Below are positions 53,449 to 62,261 of a stretch of 64,000 bases of DNA, one piece after another. Location of the stretch: positions 1 through 64,000 of the forward strand of contig CAYGDI010000003.1 of assembly GCA_964348695.1 (NCBI GenBank), given 5' to 3'. Within the stretch, counting starts at the first letter, position 1; the number at the start of each line of letters is the position of its first letter. Made by a program: the position numbers and the translations under genes. The notes below the pieces were generated by a model. The model did no database searches. It was not told the origin of the DNA and was given only the letters and a program-made list of their open reading frames with translations. The stretch is from JACPYF01 sp964348695 (GTDB taxonomy: Bacteria; Patescibacteriota; Saccharimonadia; Saccharimonadales; Saccharimonadaceae).

Positions 53449-55098
53449 ATGGCAAAAAAAGTATTTTATGATGATGACGCTCGAGCTCGAGTTTTAGGAG
53501 GAGCTGAGGCTCTATACAACGCAGTCAAAGTAACTATGGGACCTTTAGGTCGCAACGTAGTGATTTCAAAAGGCTACGGCGGCCCAACAGTCACGCATGA
53601 TGGTGTAACTGTTGCCGAAGGTGTAGATCTACCTGATAACGACGATGAAACATTGGGTTACAAAGTAGGTGCAGAGCTGATCAAACAAGCTGCCAGCAAA
53701 ATGAACAAAGCAGCAGGAGACGGCACAACAACTGTTACCGTACTGACTTATACAATTCTGAGCGAGGCCAATCGATTGATAGCGGCTGGACACAACCCGA
53801 TGGAACTAAGAAGAGGTATCGAAGCAGCTGGTGCAGAAGTACTCAAATCATTGGAAAAACTATCAGAGAGTGTTGAGGGTAAAAAGAATCGTATTGCCGA
53901 AGTTGCCACTATTTCTGCCGGTGATGCCGAGATTGGCAAACTCATTGCAAATGTCATGGAAAAAGTTGGTGCACATGGTGTTGTCACTGTCGAAGAAGGT
54001 CAAGGTCTCGAGATGGAGAGTGAAGTAGTCGAAGGGTTCACATTTGATAGAGGTTATGTGAGCCCATATATGGCCACAGATACAAATCGTATGGAAGCTA
54101 TCGTCAAAAATCCTGCTATTGTCATAACTGACAAAAAAATCGCTAGCGTACAAGAGTTTTTGCCGATACTTGAAAAACTAGCCCAAGCTGGCAAGAAAGA
54201 TGTTGTCCTGATTGCTGAAGATATAGAAGGCGAGGCATTAGGTGTGCTCATACTGAACAAACTAAAAGGCACATTCAACACTGTTGGTATAAAAGCTCCA
54301 GCATTTGGTGATCGAAGAAAAGATGTGTTGAACGATATTGCTGTACTGACGAACGCAACTGTTATTTCAGAAGATCAAGGCATGAGTTTTGAAAATGTTG
54401 ATCTCGATGTTATTGGAAGTGCTCGTAAGGTCATAGTGGGCAAAGATGAAACGACTATTGTTGAAGGTGCTGGATCAGTTGCTGACGTTGAGAATCGCAT
54501 ACTGCAGATACGAACTCAAGCCAAAAATGCTACTAGCGAATACGATGCGGAGCAGCTAGAAAAACGTGCGGCAGCACTTGGAGGCAAAGTTGCTGTTATT
54601 AAAGTCGGTGGGGTGAGTGAAACAGAGATAGAGGAAAAGAAATTTCGTGTTGACGATGCCGTTGCTGCCACAAAAGCAGCGCTGAGCGAAGGTATCGTAC
54701 CTGGTGGTGGTATTACTCTCGTCAACCTCAGTGACAAGATTGTTATAGGGGCGGCTGACGAACTATCAGCAGGCAAGCAACTTCTTAAGACTGCGCTCCT
54801 CAGGCCGTTTTATGAGCTTATGCACAATTCTGGATTGAACCCAGATGAATGGTTGCCACAAGTCCGCAAGGCAAAACAGGGTAGTGGTATCAATGTGAAT
54901 ACTCCAGAAAAAGGTGTTATTGATATGAAAGCAGCAGGGGTAGTAGATCCAGTTGCGGTGACTCGTCAAGCGATAGCCAATGCGGTGTCTATTGCCGGTA
55001 CGGCCGTAACTATGGGAGCATTGGTTGTCGATATTCCTAGCGAAGACCCACCGATGCCAGCAGGCGGTGGCATGCCTGGCGGCATGGGAATGATGTAG
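53449..55098 (+). CDS. groEL: chaperonin GroEL
   Basis: A 549-aa 60-kDa chaperonin. MAKKVFYDDDARARVLGG at the start, ATP-binding VTMGPLGRNVVISK and DGTTTVTVLTYTI, apical domain, and the characteristic GGM tail (MPAGGGMPGGMGMM). Length is as in the family. An in-frame ATG at 53422 is ignored because AAAGGA at 53431 supports the one at 53449. Co-transcribed with groES. Confidence 0.98.
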   Translation: MAKKVFYDDDARARVLGGAEALYNAVKVTMGPLGRNVVISKGYGGPTVTHDGVTVAEGVDLPDNDDETLGYKVGAELIKQAASKMNKAAGDGTTTVTVLTYTILSEANRLIAAGHNPMELRRGIEAAGAEVLKSLEKLSESVEGKKNRIAEVATISAGDAEIGKLIANVMEKVGAHGVVTVEEGQGLEMESEVVEGFTFDRGYVSPYMATDTNRMEAIVKNPAIVITDKKIASVQEFLPILEKLAQAGKKDVVLIAEDIEGEALGVLILNKLKGTFNTVGIKAPAFGDRRKDVLNDIAVLTNATVISEDQGMSFENVDLDVIGSARKVIVGKDETTIVEGAGSVADVENRILQIRTQAKNATSEYDAEQLEKRAAALGGKVAVIKVGGVSETEIEEKKFRVDDAVAATKAALSEGIVPGGGITLVNLSDKIVIGAADELSAGKQLLKTALLRPFYELMHNSGLNPDEWLPQVRKAKQGSGINVNTPEKGVIDMKAAGVVDPVAVTRQAIANAVSIAGTAVTMGALVVDIPSEDPPMPAGGGMPGGMGMM

Positions 55099-55103
55099 GC
55101 AAC

Positions 55104-55625
55104 TTACTGATCAACTGACTCTAGGGCAGCTTCTATCGAGGCTTGGTTGCTAAAATCTATACCAGCAATACCTTGGGATTCTGCATCAATATACTCAAAT
55201 ATTAGATCAACTTCCCTGTCTTCTAATGCAGAGCATCCAGAAAAAACCTGGAGTTGGGCTGCTTCTTTTAGTAGCGTCTTTTCCTCACTTGCTAGATCTG
55301 GATTTTGCAAACCAATTTTCATCATTGCAATGCCTTGTGCGGATTGTAGTAGGGCATACTCTCGCCACAGACCAGACTCTTCTTGGCCGTACTTTTCAGC
55401 CTCTTCTCTCTTTTCACGCACCATACGATCGAGTGTGTAGTCTTCGTGTATGGGAAAAAACCCAAAATGCCGTACAGCTTTTACTAATGATTTTGCATCG
55501 AGATTTTCTTGTTCAAACGATTCTTTGATGGTGCGCAAGACATCAAGCTCGGTCTTTTGCTGCAACCTAATATGGGCTTCAATCTTCGACCATTCGTTCG
55601 TTTTCTTAGAGCTGAAAAATTCCAT
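55104..55625 (-). CDS. soluble helical hypothetical protein
   Basis: 173 aa, charged and mostly helical, without signal peptide or membrane helix. Notable features: SKIEAHIRLQQKTELDVLRT near the start, EEKTLLKEAAQLQVFSGCSA (single Cys) and an acidic C-terminus. No family recognised. Its 3' end is 5 nt from the convergent groEL stop. An extended -10 (TGGTATTAT) ends 7 nt before the ATG, giving a leaderless message. Confidence 0.65.
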   Translation of the reverse strand: MEFFSSKKTNEWSKIEAHIRLQQKTELDVLRTIKESFEQENLDAKSLVKAVRHFGFFPIHEDYTLDRMVREKREEAEKYGQEESGLWREYALLQSAQGIAMMKIGLQNPDLASEEKTLLKEAAQLQVFSGCSALEDREVDLIFEYIDAESQGIAGIDFSNQASIEAALESVDQ

Positions 55626-55669
55626 GAACTTTATAATACCATGAAAATGTATAAAAAGCTATATAAATA

Positions 55670-55698
55670 TTGACAAATATACACAAATATGATAATAT
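55670..55698 (+). promoter_or_regulatory. strong promoter of the GC-rich orphan gene
   Basis: TTGACA (55670-55675), 17-nt spacer, TAATAT (55693-55698). The transcript would carry about 160 nt before the ATG at 55868, by far the longest leader in the window. Confidence 0.7.
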
Positions 55699-55763
55699 AT
55701 AATTATCTGCACGAGGTGAAATATTTTGTACAGAGAACTTTTAGCGAGAATGCTTATTTGTCT

Positions 55764-55871
55764 ATGGCATAGTGACGATACCCCAAAACGAACACGTGTC
55801 GTTGGTATGCCATGGGTAAAATGAAAGCACTCCACACTGGAGTCACCCGTTACGAAAGGTGGCGCATATGA
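55764..55871 (+). promoter_or_regulatory. structured leader with a 19-codon upstream ORF
   Basis: ATGGCATA (55764-55771) pairs with TATGCCAT (55806-55813) around an inner hairpin (ACACGTGT core). A short frame starts at ATG 55812 (MGKMKALHTGVTRYERWRI) and stops at TGA 55869-55871, which overlaps the ATG of the main gene (ATGA). This arrangement allows coupled or attenuated translation. No peptide product is proven. Confidence 0.5.
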
Positions 55872-56359
55872 TTCAGATCTTGATCCCGAAGTTTCCTCCT
55901 ACAGCCAAGAAGGCTGATGAGGTGGAAGAGATGGCTCGGCTGTTTCTCGACCCACGCGGCCACCGCAAGCCGATCACAAAGGTCAACGCACAGCAGGAGA
56001 GCCAGGGAGTTAAGCCCTGGATCTTCGGCGCACTGCAGGGCGGTGACATCGAGCGCAAGCGTGAGGCGCTGCTGGCCTGCTACTGGTACATGCTCGGAGA
56101 GGCTCGCAAGGGCGCTCTAGAGATGATCCAGGACGAGGCCAACGGCATGTCCTTGATTTACGCCAGCGAAGCACAGGTTGCGGTTCTCAACAACGAGACC
56201 CTGCAGCTTGGTCACAAAGCTCGATACGAGCTGCTCGAGGCAATCCACTTCGTGGCACGGCGTTACGGCGCTCCGAAGCCGAGCAACGCTCGCCAGATGT
56301 CGACTCAGCCGGCACACGTGGGCCGCAAAGGTGGCAAACTGCGCAGCCTAGCTGCCTAG
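55868..56359 (+). CDS. GC-rich orphan protein, unknown function
   Basis: 163 aa from the ATG at 55868 with GAAAGG upstream. Soluble and helical; the C-terminus is basic (HVGRKGGKLRSLAA), so nucleic-acid binding is possible. Three aromatic-rich helices in the middle (ALLACYWYMLGEARKGALEM). Codons are strongly GC-ended (CTG, CGC, GCC), in contrast to neighbours and its own AT-rich promoter. It is a self-contained unit with promoter, structured leader and terminator. No homologue known to me; horizontal acquisition is suggested. Confidence 0.7.
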   Translation: MIQILIPKFPPTAKKADEVEEMARLFLDPRGHRKPITKVNAQQESQGVKPWIFGALQGGDIERKREALLACYWYMLGEARKGALEMIQDEANGMSLIYASEAQVAVLNNETLQLGHKARYELLEAIHFVARRYGAPKPSNARQMSTQPAHVGRKGGKLRSLAA

Positions 56360-56372
56360 CGACTACAACAAT

Positions 56373-56436
56373 GTTGGTCGTGGGAATTATATATTCCCAC
56401 GACCAACTACATACTCACCCGAAAAGGGTGTTTTTT
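56373..56436. terminator. double hairpin terminator
   Basis: A perfect 15-bp hairpin (arm GTTGGTCGTGGGAAT 56373-56387, loop 5 nt) followed by CACCC-GAAAA-GGGTG and TTTTTT (56416-56436). The second is a classical intrinsic terminator for the GC-rich gene. Confidence 0.85.
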
Positions 56437-57382
56437 ATTTGTCTAAGAGGTGCCAATCATAAGTGTCGGCAAGTCCACGTTTGCTTTTTGTTGGCTGGCC
56501 TTCAAAATCAACATGCTTGCTATCTACTGTGGTTTTTTTCCACTTTGTTTCGTCATCTAGTGCTTGTTGCCATGCGCTTATCGAAGACTGAGCATCGACG
56601 ATGTCATTTCCTCGTAGTGACTGGTAATACGCCATTGAATCTAGAAAAGCCATACTACCAAGACTAGGTTTTTGACGTGCAATAATTGCAGCGAGCTGGT
56701 CAAAGAAAAACGAAGTTGGTATTTCCCCGAAACCTTCATACGAGGCAAGTATGTCTTGAAAATCCTCTGGGTTTTCAATATCAGATATTTTTGGTTTCGG
56801 TGTGCCGTATTTTACAACTGGCAACATGTTAGAAAGGCGACCAAAAGGCAAACGGGATACGTATGGCCCAGCAATTTTTGCTACACCAACGAGGTCATCT
56901 CTAGATGAAGGTGTGTCGAACATAGTTGCGTGTGGTCTAACTGATTGTTCGGAAAATACATCGCTATCATTTAGGGTGGTGAGAGCATCGTACGCAGTAT
57001 TTCCACCCATAGATATTCCATTGACTACTAAATGATCATAGCCATGTTTGAGTATACGTTGCCATATAGCATCGGTTGTTACTTGACTCATCTCAGACTG
57101 AAAGTATCTCTCTCCAGATGGCTGTACGAGTAGTACGTCACCTTTTTCCTGTATGTATGGCATAAAAGGACGTATATGCCTGTGAATATTACCGGCAATA
57201 CCCGGGGTGAACACAGACAGTACATTGGCTGTACCTTGTTGTGAATAAGCAAAATCGTGAGTAGTGACATCGTGAGACATTCGATGTCTCGCAGATACGG
57301 CACGTAAGATTTTATGACCTACATTTGATCGGTCTTTGATCTGATCTTCAGGTAGGGTTGGAGAAGGTGTTTTTTCAATCAT
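56435..57382 (-). CDS. alpha/beta hydrolase-like protein
   Basis: 315 aa. Residues 50-140 show the fold's early strands (VLSVFTPGIAGNIHRHIRPF, DVLLVQPSGERYF) and the nucleophile elbow GISMGG near residue 120 (GXSXG). The acid and His partners cannot be assigned with confidence. No signal peptide, so cytoplasmic. The C-terminus is basic. Promoter and palindrome lie directly upstream, and the ATG is 9 nt from the -10. Substrate unknown (esterase or lipase-like). Confidence 0.75.
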   Translation of the reverse strand: MIEKTPSPTLPEDQIKDRSNVGHKILRAVSARHRMSHDVTTHDFAYSQQGTANVLSVFTPGIAGNIHRHIRPFMPYIQEKGDVLLVQPSGERYFQSEMSQVTTDAIWQRILKHGYDHLVVNGISMGGNTAYDALTTLNDSDVFSEQSVRPHATMFDTPSSRDDLVGVAKIAGPYVSRLPFGRLSNMLPVVKYGTPKPKISDIENPEDFQDILASYEGFGEIPTSFFFDQLAAIIARQKPSLGSMAFLDSMAYYQSLRGNDIVDAQSSISAWQQALDDETKWKKTTVDSKHVDFEGQPTKSKRGLADTYDWHLLDK

Positions 57383-57384
57383 GA

Positions 57385-57421
57385 TTTATGATATTTAATC
57401 ATAAAATACCATAAAAGTCAA
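57385..57421 (-). promoter_or_regulatory. palindrome over the hydrolase promoter
   Basis: TTGACT (57416-57421), 18-nt spacer, TAAATA (57392-57397) on the minus strand; a perfect inverted repeat TTTATGAT/ATCATAAA (57385-57405) covers the -10, a typical repressor-site position. Confidence 0.6.
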
Positions 57422-57435
57422 TCTATTATTGTCAT

Positions 57436-57876
57436 TTATTTGTTTGAAAAGTAGTCGACTTCTTTTATGATGTCGAGTAAAGCTTGGGCTTTGCGGGTTT
57501 CGTCAGCAATCTCTACGGCTGTAGAGTGAGCTTTTTCTACTAATTCTTCGTCGTCTGTTGATCGTATGATGAGTAGTAGAATATCAAACTTTTCCTCTGG
57601 TGGTAGCTCAAGCTTATCAACAAGTGGTTTGAGCTCTTCGAGAGCTTCTTTTTTGATTGCTTCTAATTCTTCGTGTCCAGCAGCTGGCACAGCTGGTTGT
57701 CCAGCGGTATCTGTTGTTGACTCCGGTGTTGTTTCTGCAGTTGCGGTATCTTCAGCTGGCGGTTCTGGTGCAGGTGCTGCTGGTGCGTCACCTTCTGCTC
57801 CTGATAGAACCTTGGCAAGATCATTGTCGTCGCTGACTGGTTGGTTGTTTACTGGTTGTATATTCACTGGGCCCAC
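57436..57876 (-). CDS. acidic Pro/Ala-rich hypothetical protein
   Basis: 146 aa. Residues 20-70 are low complexity (Ala/Pro/Thr/Glu). Residues 70-146 form a helical bundle (ELEAIKKEALEELKPLVDKL, PPEEKFDILLLIIRS, KAQALLDIIKEVDYFSNK). No signal or membrane segment. Its strand and place between the hydrolase and the divergent PGI/PMI gene give no functional clue. Confidence 0.65.
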   Translation of the reverse strand: MGPVNIQPVNNQPVSDDNDLAKVLSGAEGDAPAAPAPEPPAEDTATAETTPESTTDTAGQPAVPAAGHEELEAIKKEALEELKPLVDKLELPPEEKFDILLLIIRSTDDEELVEKAHSTAVEIADETRKAQALLDIIKEVDYFSNK

Positions 57877-57960
57877 CCCTATATTAATTAACTGTTTATG
57901 CTTTTACGACCAGTATACTGTATTATTGTTTATAGATGCAAGTAGTTTTGGAGGTAAAAA

Positions 57961-58992
57961 ATGCTCGATGATCTAAATGTTATCTCACAAAGAGATCCTA
58001 AAGATGCACTGGGTGTGGCAGCTGCACAGCCGACACAAGCAGGTTGGAATGCAAAAGTAGACAATCAACGAACAGAACAATTCATACCGGAAACTGTTGT
58101 GGTTGCAGGTATGGGAGGCTCAGCACTAGCGGCAGGCTTGGTGAAAAGTTGGCTCAAAATTACAAAACCTTTTGAAGTGGTTAGAAAATACAATCTACCA
58201 GGTTATGTCAATGAAAAAACATTGGTTATCGCTAGTAGTTATTCTGGTAATACCGAAGAAACCTTGGCAGCTCTTGAGGAAGCTGAAAATCTTGGCGCAA
58301 AAATAGCAGTTATTTCAGCAGGTGGTCAATTGATAGATATTGCTCAGGAAAAAAACTATCCATTCGTGCAATTGCCTAGCGATTATCAGCCACGTATGGC
58401 AGTGAGCTTGAATCTCCGGGGTTTGGTGAAACTGCTAGAAGTATATGGACTGGCTCAAGGTAAATATGACGAAATAGCTTCGGTAGCGGATTGGCTCGAC
58501 GATAGAGTAGAAAAATGGCTACCCGAGGTACCGACAGAGGAAAACTATGCCAAACAACTAGCTGAAAAGTGTGCTGGCAAAACAGCGGTTATATACAGCG
58601 GCTCACGAATGGCGCCAGTTGGCTACAAATGGAAAATATCGATAAACGAAAATGCCAAAAACACGGCATTTTGTAATGAGCTACCAGAGTTTAATCACAA
58701 CGAATTCATAGGCTGGTCGTCACATCCCGTGGACAAGCCCTTTGTAGTTTTAGATTTGATTTCTGGCTTTGAGCATCCGCAAGTTTTGAGACGATTTGCT
58801 ATTACTGATCAGCTGCTCTCTGGTATGCGTCCAAAAGCTGTTTCAGTTGAACTGCAAGGAGAGAGTGTTATTGCCCAGATGTTATGGGGCTGTGTGTTGG
58901 CTGATTTTGTTAGTATTTATTTGGCAATTCTAAATGGCATAGATCCAACACAAGTTGATTTAATAGAGAAACTCAAAAAAGAACTTGCATAG
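57961..58992 (+). CDS. bifunctional phosphoglucose/phosphomannose isomerase
   Basis: A 343-aa SIS-domain enzyme interconverting glucose-6-P or mannose-6-P and fructose-6-P. N-terminal SIS domain: VVVAGMGGSALAAGLV (about 43-58), then LVIASSYSGNTEETLAALEE. C-terminal C-SIS domain with ELPEFNHNEFIGW, the PGI/PMI family signature. Length fits the archaeal/CPR type. GGAGG precedes the ATG. One of few central-carbon enzymes in the window, and not in an operon with others. Confidence 0.93.
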   Translation: MLDDLNVISQRDPKDALGVAAAQPTQAGWNAKVDNQRTEQFIPETVVVAGMGGSALAAGLVKSWLKITKPFEVVRKYNLPGYVNEKTLVIASSYSGNTEETLAALEEAENLGAKIAVISAGGQLIDIAQEKNYPFVQLPSDYQPRMAVSLNLRGLVKLLEVYGLAQGKYDEIASVADWLDDRVEKWLPEVPTEENYAKQLAEKCAGKTAVIYSGSRMAPVGYKWKISINENAKNTAFCNELPEFNHNEFIGWSSHPVDKPFVVLDLISGFEHPQVLRRFAITDQLLSGMRPKAVSVELQGESVIAQMLWGCVLADFVSIYLAILNGIDPTQVDLIEKLKKELA

Positions 58993-58997
58993 ATTCT

Positions 58998-59026
58998 TTG
59001 CATAAGCATTTTTATTATTGTATAAT
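58998..59026 (+). promoter_or_regulatory. leaderless promoter of the GNAT gene
   Basis: TTGCAT (58998-59003), 17-nt spacer, TATAAT (59021-59026), then 6 nt to the ATG at 59033. The clearest leaderless example in the window. Confidence 0.8.
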
Positions 59027-59032
59027 AAGTTA

Positions 59033-60076
59033 ATGACAAAGAGGCCACCAATATTCATACCTCTACTTGAACCCGAACAGCCATACGACCCGGATCGTGA
59101 TTTGTTTTTGAAACAACTTTCCGACGATAAAGAGCTCGACGAGTATGCCTGGGCGTTTGAAGCCGGTAGAGACCATATCCAAACATTCAACGACATAGAG
59201 ATCGCAGATTATCACACTATGAGAGAAGAGAGTATGTCTCCCTCGCTTTTAGATGAAGGGAATGATATGTATTTTGGTCTCTGGAGTGACGGACTCATAG
59301 GAGGGGCTAGTGTTCACCCGAATGGAAACGAGTATCGTCTGCAATTTTGGCTGGAGGACGATATGGTAGGTCAGGGCAATGCTTGTCTGGCAGTTTCAGG
59401 TTTGACCAACTATATACTGGCATATGTTGACAAGAAGATTGTTGCACATGTAGATCCTGAAAATGAACGAGCAATAGCAACGCTACATCGCTGCGGGTTT
59501 GGAGAGGTAGCAGTGTCGCAGGAAGGCAGTGCCATTTTTGGACTACTCAAACAAGCTACACCTGAAGAGGTGAATAATATGGACCAGGTAAAAGCTAGCG
59601 AGGAGCTGCTAGATGTTTGTCTAGATCTGCTGATTGATACCGTCAATGTATTCACTATTATAGATGCGCAAGGTGAGCAAAAAGCTGTCGTGACAGTGTG
59701 TGAACAGCACCATGACAATAGTATGCTTTTAAAAATTCGTAGAGCTGTGCCTGCTAGTGGCAGTGGTATATATGAGTATGACGAAGATATTACATATATG
59801 ATTAGTTTGGAATGTTCAATCGATATTGACCAAGGTGTTATCAGTGGTTTTAGTCAGAGAATAGAGGGTAGAAATGAAGAAGATCTGCCCGTTGATCTAG
59901 GGTATATCGAACCTAACCAGTCATATCCACTGCGAGAAACAGATCAATATATAGCTCAAAAAGAGCATGTAGAGCATGTAGAAAATGATCTTGTATCGGG
60001 TCACGATACGATGTCGAAGGCTAATCTAAAAGAGATGCTAGATATTTTGCAGTTTGTCAGAGCAAAACATACGTAG
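59033..60076 (+). CDS. GNAT-like acetyltransferase with an extra C-terminal domain
   Basis: 347 aa. Residues 15-175 look like a RimJ/RimL-type GNAT fold: FGLWSDGLIGGASVHPNG, GQGNACLAVSGLTNYIL in the place of the acetyl-CoA loop, ending IVAHVDPENERAIATLHRCG. The loop lacks the usual QxxGxG/A spacing, so activity is uncertain. Residues 185-347 form an additional acidic domain of unknown type with beta strands. Start at 59033; a longer in-frame start lies between the promoter boxes and is rejected. Confidence 0.75.
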   Translation: MTKRPPIFIPLLEPEQPYDPDRDLFLKQLSDDKELDEYAWAFEAGRDHIQTFNDIEIADYHTMREESMSPSLLDEGNDMYFGLWSDGLIGGASVHPNGNEYRLQFWLEDDMVGQGNACLAVSGLTNYILAYVDKKIVAHVDPENERAIATLHRCGFGEVAVSQEGSAIFGLLKQATPEEVNNMDQVKASEELLDVCLDLLIDTVNVFTIIDAQGEQKAVVTVCEQHHDNSMLLKIRRAVPASGSGIYEYDEDITYMISLECSIDIDQGVISGFSQRIEGRNEEDLPVDLGYIEPNQSYPLRETDQYIAQKEHVEHVENDLVSGHDTMSKANLKEMLDILQFVRAKHT

Positions 60077-60087
60077 AGTGAGATAGA

Positions 60088-61320
60088 TTAACTTTGTTCA
60101 CGAAGAGACTGTATAGGGTCTTTGAACGCAGCCCTAGTAGCGGGGCCAAGCCCAAAAATGATACCAACCGCTAGAGAGAGTCCAAGAGCGATTGCCATGA
60201 CACCCAAACTCACTACTGGTGTTAGTCCAAGCATTAGCCCGATAAATAGCGACAGTGCTATGGCAAGAATAATACCGATTATGCCGCCAAGTAGACTAAC
60301 AATCAGCGCTTCGATGAGGAATTGCCACAAAATATGCTGGTTGCTCGCACCAAGACTCTTGCGGATACCAATTTCACGAGTTCTCTCAGCAACTCCGACA
60401 AGCATAATATTCATGATCCCAACACCCCCGACAATCAAAGAGATACCGGCTACAATTGCTGTCAGGTTGGCGACGAAATGATAAAAGCTCTTTGAGATTG
60501 AGACAGCCTCTTGTCCCGTGAGTACCTGGAAATCTTTTTCACCATTATGTTGTGCCACGAGTGTGCTGGTGACTTTTTCTATAACTTTTTGCTGCGACGT
60601 TTTTGCTGCGGGGATAACTAAGATTTGTTGCAGCTGAGCAATACCTTGATTGAATTTTTTACCGTCGTTTAGGTTGACAATTGCTGCATGATTGAGGTCG
60701 GTTCCGCTCAGGCCAATAGGTGTGTTTGTTTTTTGTAGGATACCGATTACAGTGTGTTCAACACCTCGCAGTTTAATCTTTTTGCCCAAAATTTGATCTG
60801 TGCCATACATGTCTATAGCGAGCTGTTGGCCGATAACAACGGTATCGTCGTTGGTCTCATCATCTAAAAATTGTCCATTGCTTGTTTTTAGTTTGAGAAC
60901 GTCATCAAAACTAGGTGTTGTTGCTAGAATAGAGGCTTGTCTAGCCGAGTTTTGATTTTTGTCGATACTGCCGTTGATCAACATGAGCGGTGTTGCTGAA
61001 CTGACAGAGCGTAGCTCAGATAGTTTTTTGAGATCGCGCTCTTGTAGCGTTGTTGTTGCGTAGGGCGCGATGGGGCTTGCGTTGAATAGTGTATCTAGAG
61101 ATGAGGATTCGTTTTGGGAGCTTCCCGGTCGGATAACAACCATGTTGTTGTCTAGATTGTTGACTAGATTTACATGGGACTGTCGGACACTTTCGCCGAG
61201 CGACAATATCAATGTGATACTTGTGACTCCGATAATAATACCAAGCATCGTGAGGTTGGTGCGTGTTCTTGCACTTTTGAGACTAGTGATGGCAATCATC
61301 GCATTTGTGAGTAGTATCAT
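60088..61320 (-). CDS. MacB-type ABC transporter permease
   Basis: 410 aa. N-terminal helix (about 20-42) with MLGIIIGVTSITLILSLGES, a large extracytoplasmic MacB periplasmic-core-like domain (45-280), and three C-terminal FtsX-type helices (about 285-400; VGGVGIMNIMLVGVAERTRE with IGIRKSLGAS). Such mechanotransmission transporters export peptides, lipoproteins or antibiotics. It overlaps the ATPase gene upstream by 4 nt. No MacA-like adaptor is seen, consistent with a single-membrane cell. Confidence 0.93.
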   Translation of the reverse strand: MILLTNAMIAITSLKSARTRTNLTMLGIIIGVTSITLILSLGESVRQSHVNLVNNLDNNMVVIRPGSSQNESSSLDTLFNASPIAPYATTTLQERDLKKLSELRSVSSATPLMLINGSIDKNQNSARQASILATTPSFDDVLKLKTSNGQFLDDETNDDTVVIGQQLAIDMYGTDQILGKKIKLRGVEHTVIGILQKTNTPIGLSGTDLNHAAIVNLNDGKKFNQGIAQLQQILVIPAAKTSQQKVIEKVTSTLVAQHNGEKDFQVLTGQEAVSISKSFYHFVANLTAIVAGISLIVGGVGIMNIMLVGVAERTREIGIRKSLGASNQHILWQFLIEALIVSLLGGIIGIILAIALSLFIGLMLGLTPVVSLGVMAIALGLSLAVGIIFGLGPATRAAFKDPIQSLREQS

Positions 61321-62165
61321 GATGCTTTAACCTTCTTTTTTGTTTTTCTCGGGGTGTGTTTTTTTGGTTTGACCGTTTTTTTGGTTGCAACTTTCTTTTT
61401 CGCTGATGCTACTTTTCGACGTTTTGCACTGAGCGGTACTTTTGCGGTGAGATCTGGTTTTTTGGTTGTTGTTTTGCTATCCGTACTGATTTTGCCATCG
61501 AGCATATAGATAATACGATCTGCATATGACGTGAGTCGTGAGTTGTGTGTCACCATGATAATAGTGTTGCCGCGTTTGTGTATTTCACTCAGCTCTTGCA
61601 TGATAATCTCGCTTGATCGGCTGTCGAGGTTGCCTGTTGGTTCATCTGCCAATATGATAGATGGTTGGTTGACCAGGGCTCTGGCTATCGCTACTCGTTG
61701 CATTTGTCCGCCGCTCAGCTGGTGAGGCATGTAGTATTCGCGGTTTTGTAAATGGAATAATTTTAGTGCTTTTGATGCTGTTTGCAAACGTTTTGTATGA
61801 GTTTGTCCACTATAAATAAGTGGCAGCGCAACATTCTCTATCACTGTTTGACGTGGCAAGAGATTAAAACTTTGAAAAACAAAGCCTATTTGTTCGCGTC
61901 GTATCTGGGCACGTTTGTGCTGAGTGATAGACTCAACTGGCTCACCATCGAGATCGTATTCGCCGCTCGTTGCTTTGTCTAGTAGACCTAATATATTGAG
62001 CAATGTTGTTTTACCGCAACCACTCGGTCCCATGATAGCGACAAACTCACCCTTGTTAATTGTGAGATCCATACCGTCCAGGGCAGTCGTAATTGCATCA
62101 CCAAAACCGTAGTTTTTGTGTAAATCTTTCAGTTTTATCACCGGTGGTGGGGTTTTCGGTGTCAT
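61317..62165 (-). CDS. MacB/LolD-type ABC transporter ATPase with Lys-rich tail
   Basis: 282 aa. Walker A GPSGCGKTT, Q-loop VFQSFNLLPR, signature LSGGQMQR, Walker B IILADEPTG, H-loop VTHN. Residues 1-225 are a full ATPase of the MacB/LolD type. The last 55 residues are an alanine/lysine-rich extension (KKVATKKTVKPKKHTPRKTK) like a histone-H1 tail, unusual for the family; it may bind membrane lipid or nucleic acid. Translationally coupled to the permease. Confidence 0.93.
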   Translation of the reverse strand: MTPKTPPPVIKLKDLHKNYGFGDAITTALDGMDLTINKGEFVAIMGPSGCGKTTLLNILGLLDKATSGEYDLDGEPVESITQHKRAQIRREQIGFVFQSFNLLPRQTVIENVALPLIYSGQTHTKRLQTASKALKLFHLQNREYYMPHQLSGGQMQRVAIARALVNQPSIILADEPTGNLDSRSSEIIMQELSEIHKRGNTIIMVTHNSRLTSYADRIIYMLDGKISTDSKTTTKKPDLTAKVPLSAKRRKVASAKKKVATKKTVKPKKHTPRKTKKKVKAS

Positions 62166-62261
62166 TAATATCTCGCAGTTTATTTATATGTAGTAGATTT
62201 TATTATAACTGGTTATCAACCTCTTATGCAATGAGAATTATATAGTGTAAATAACAACTTG

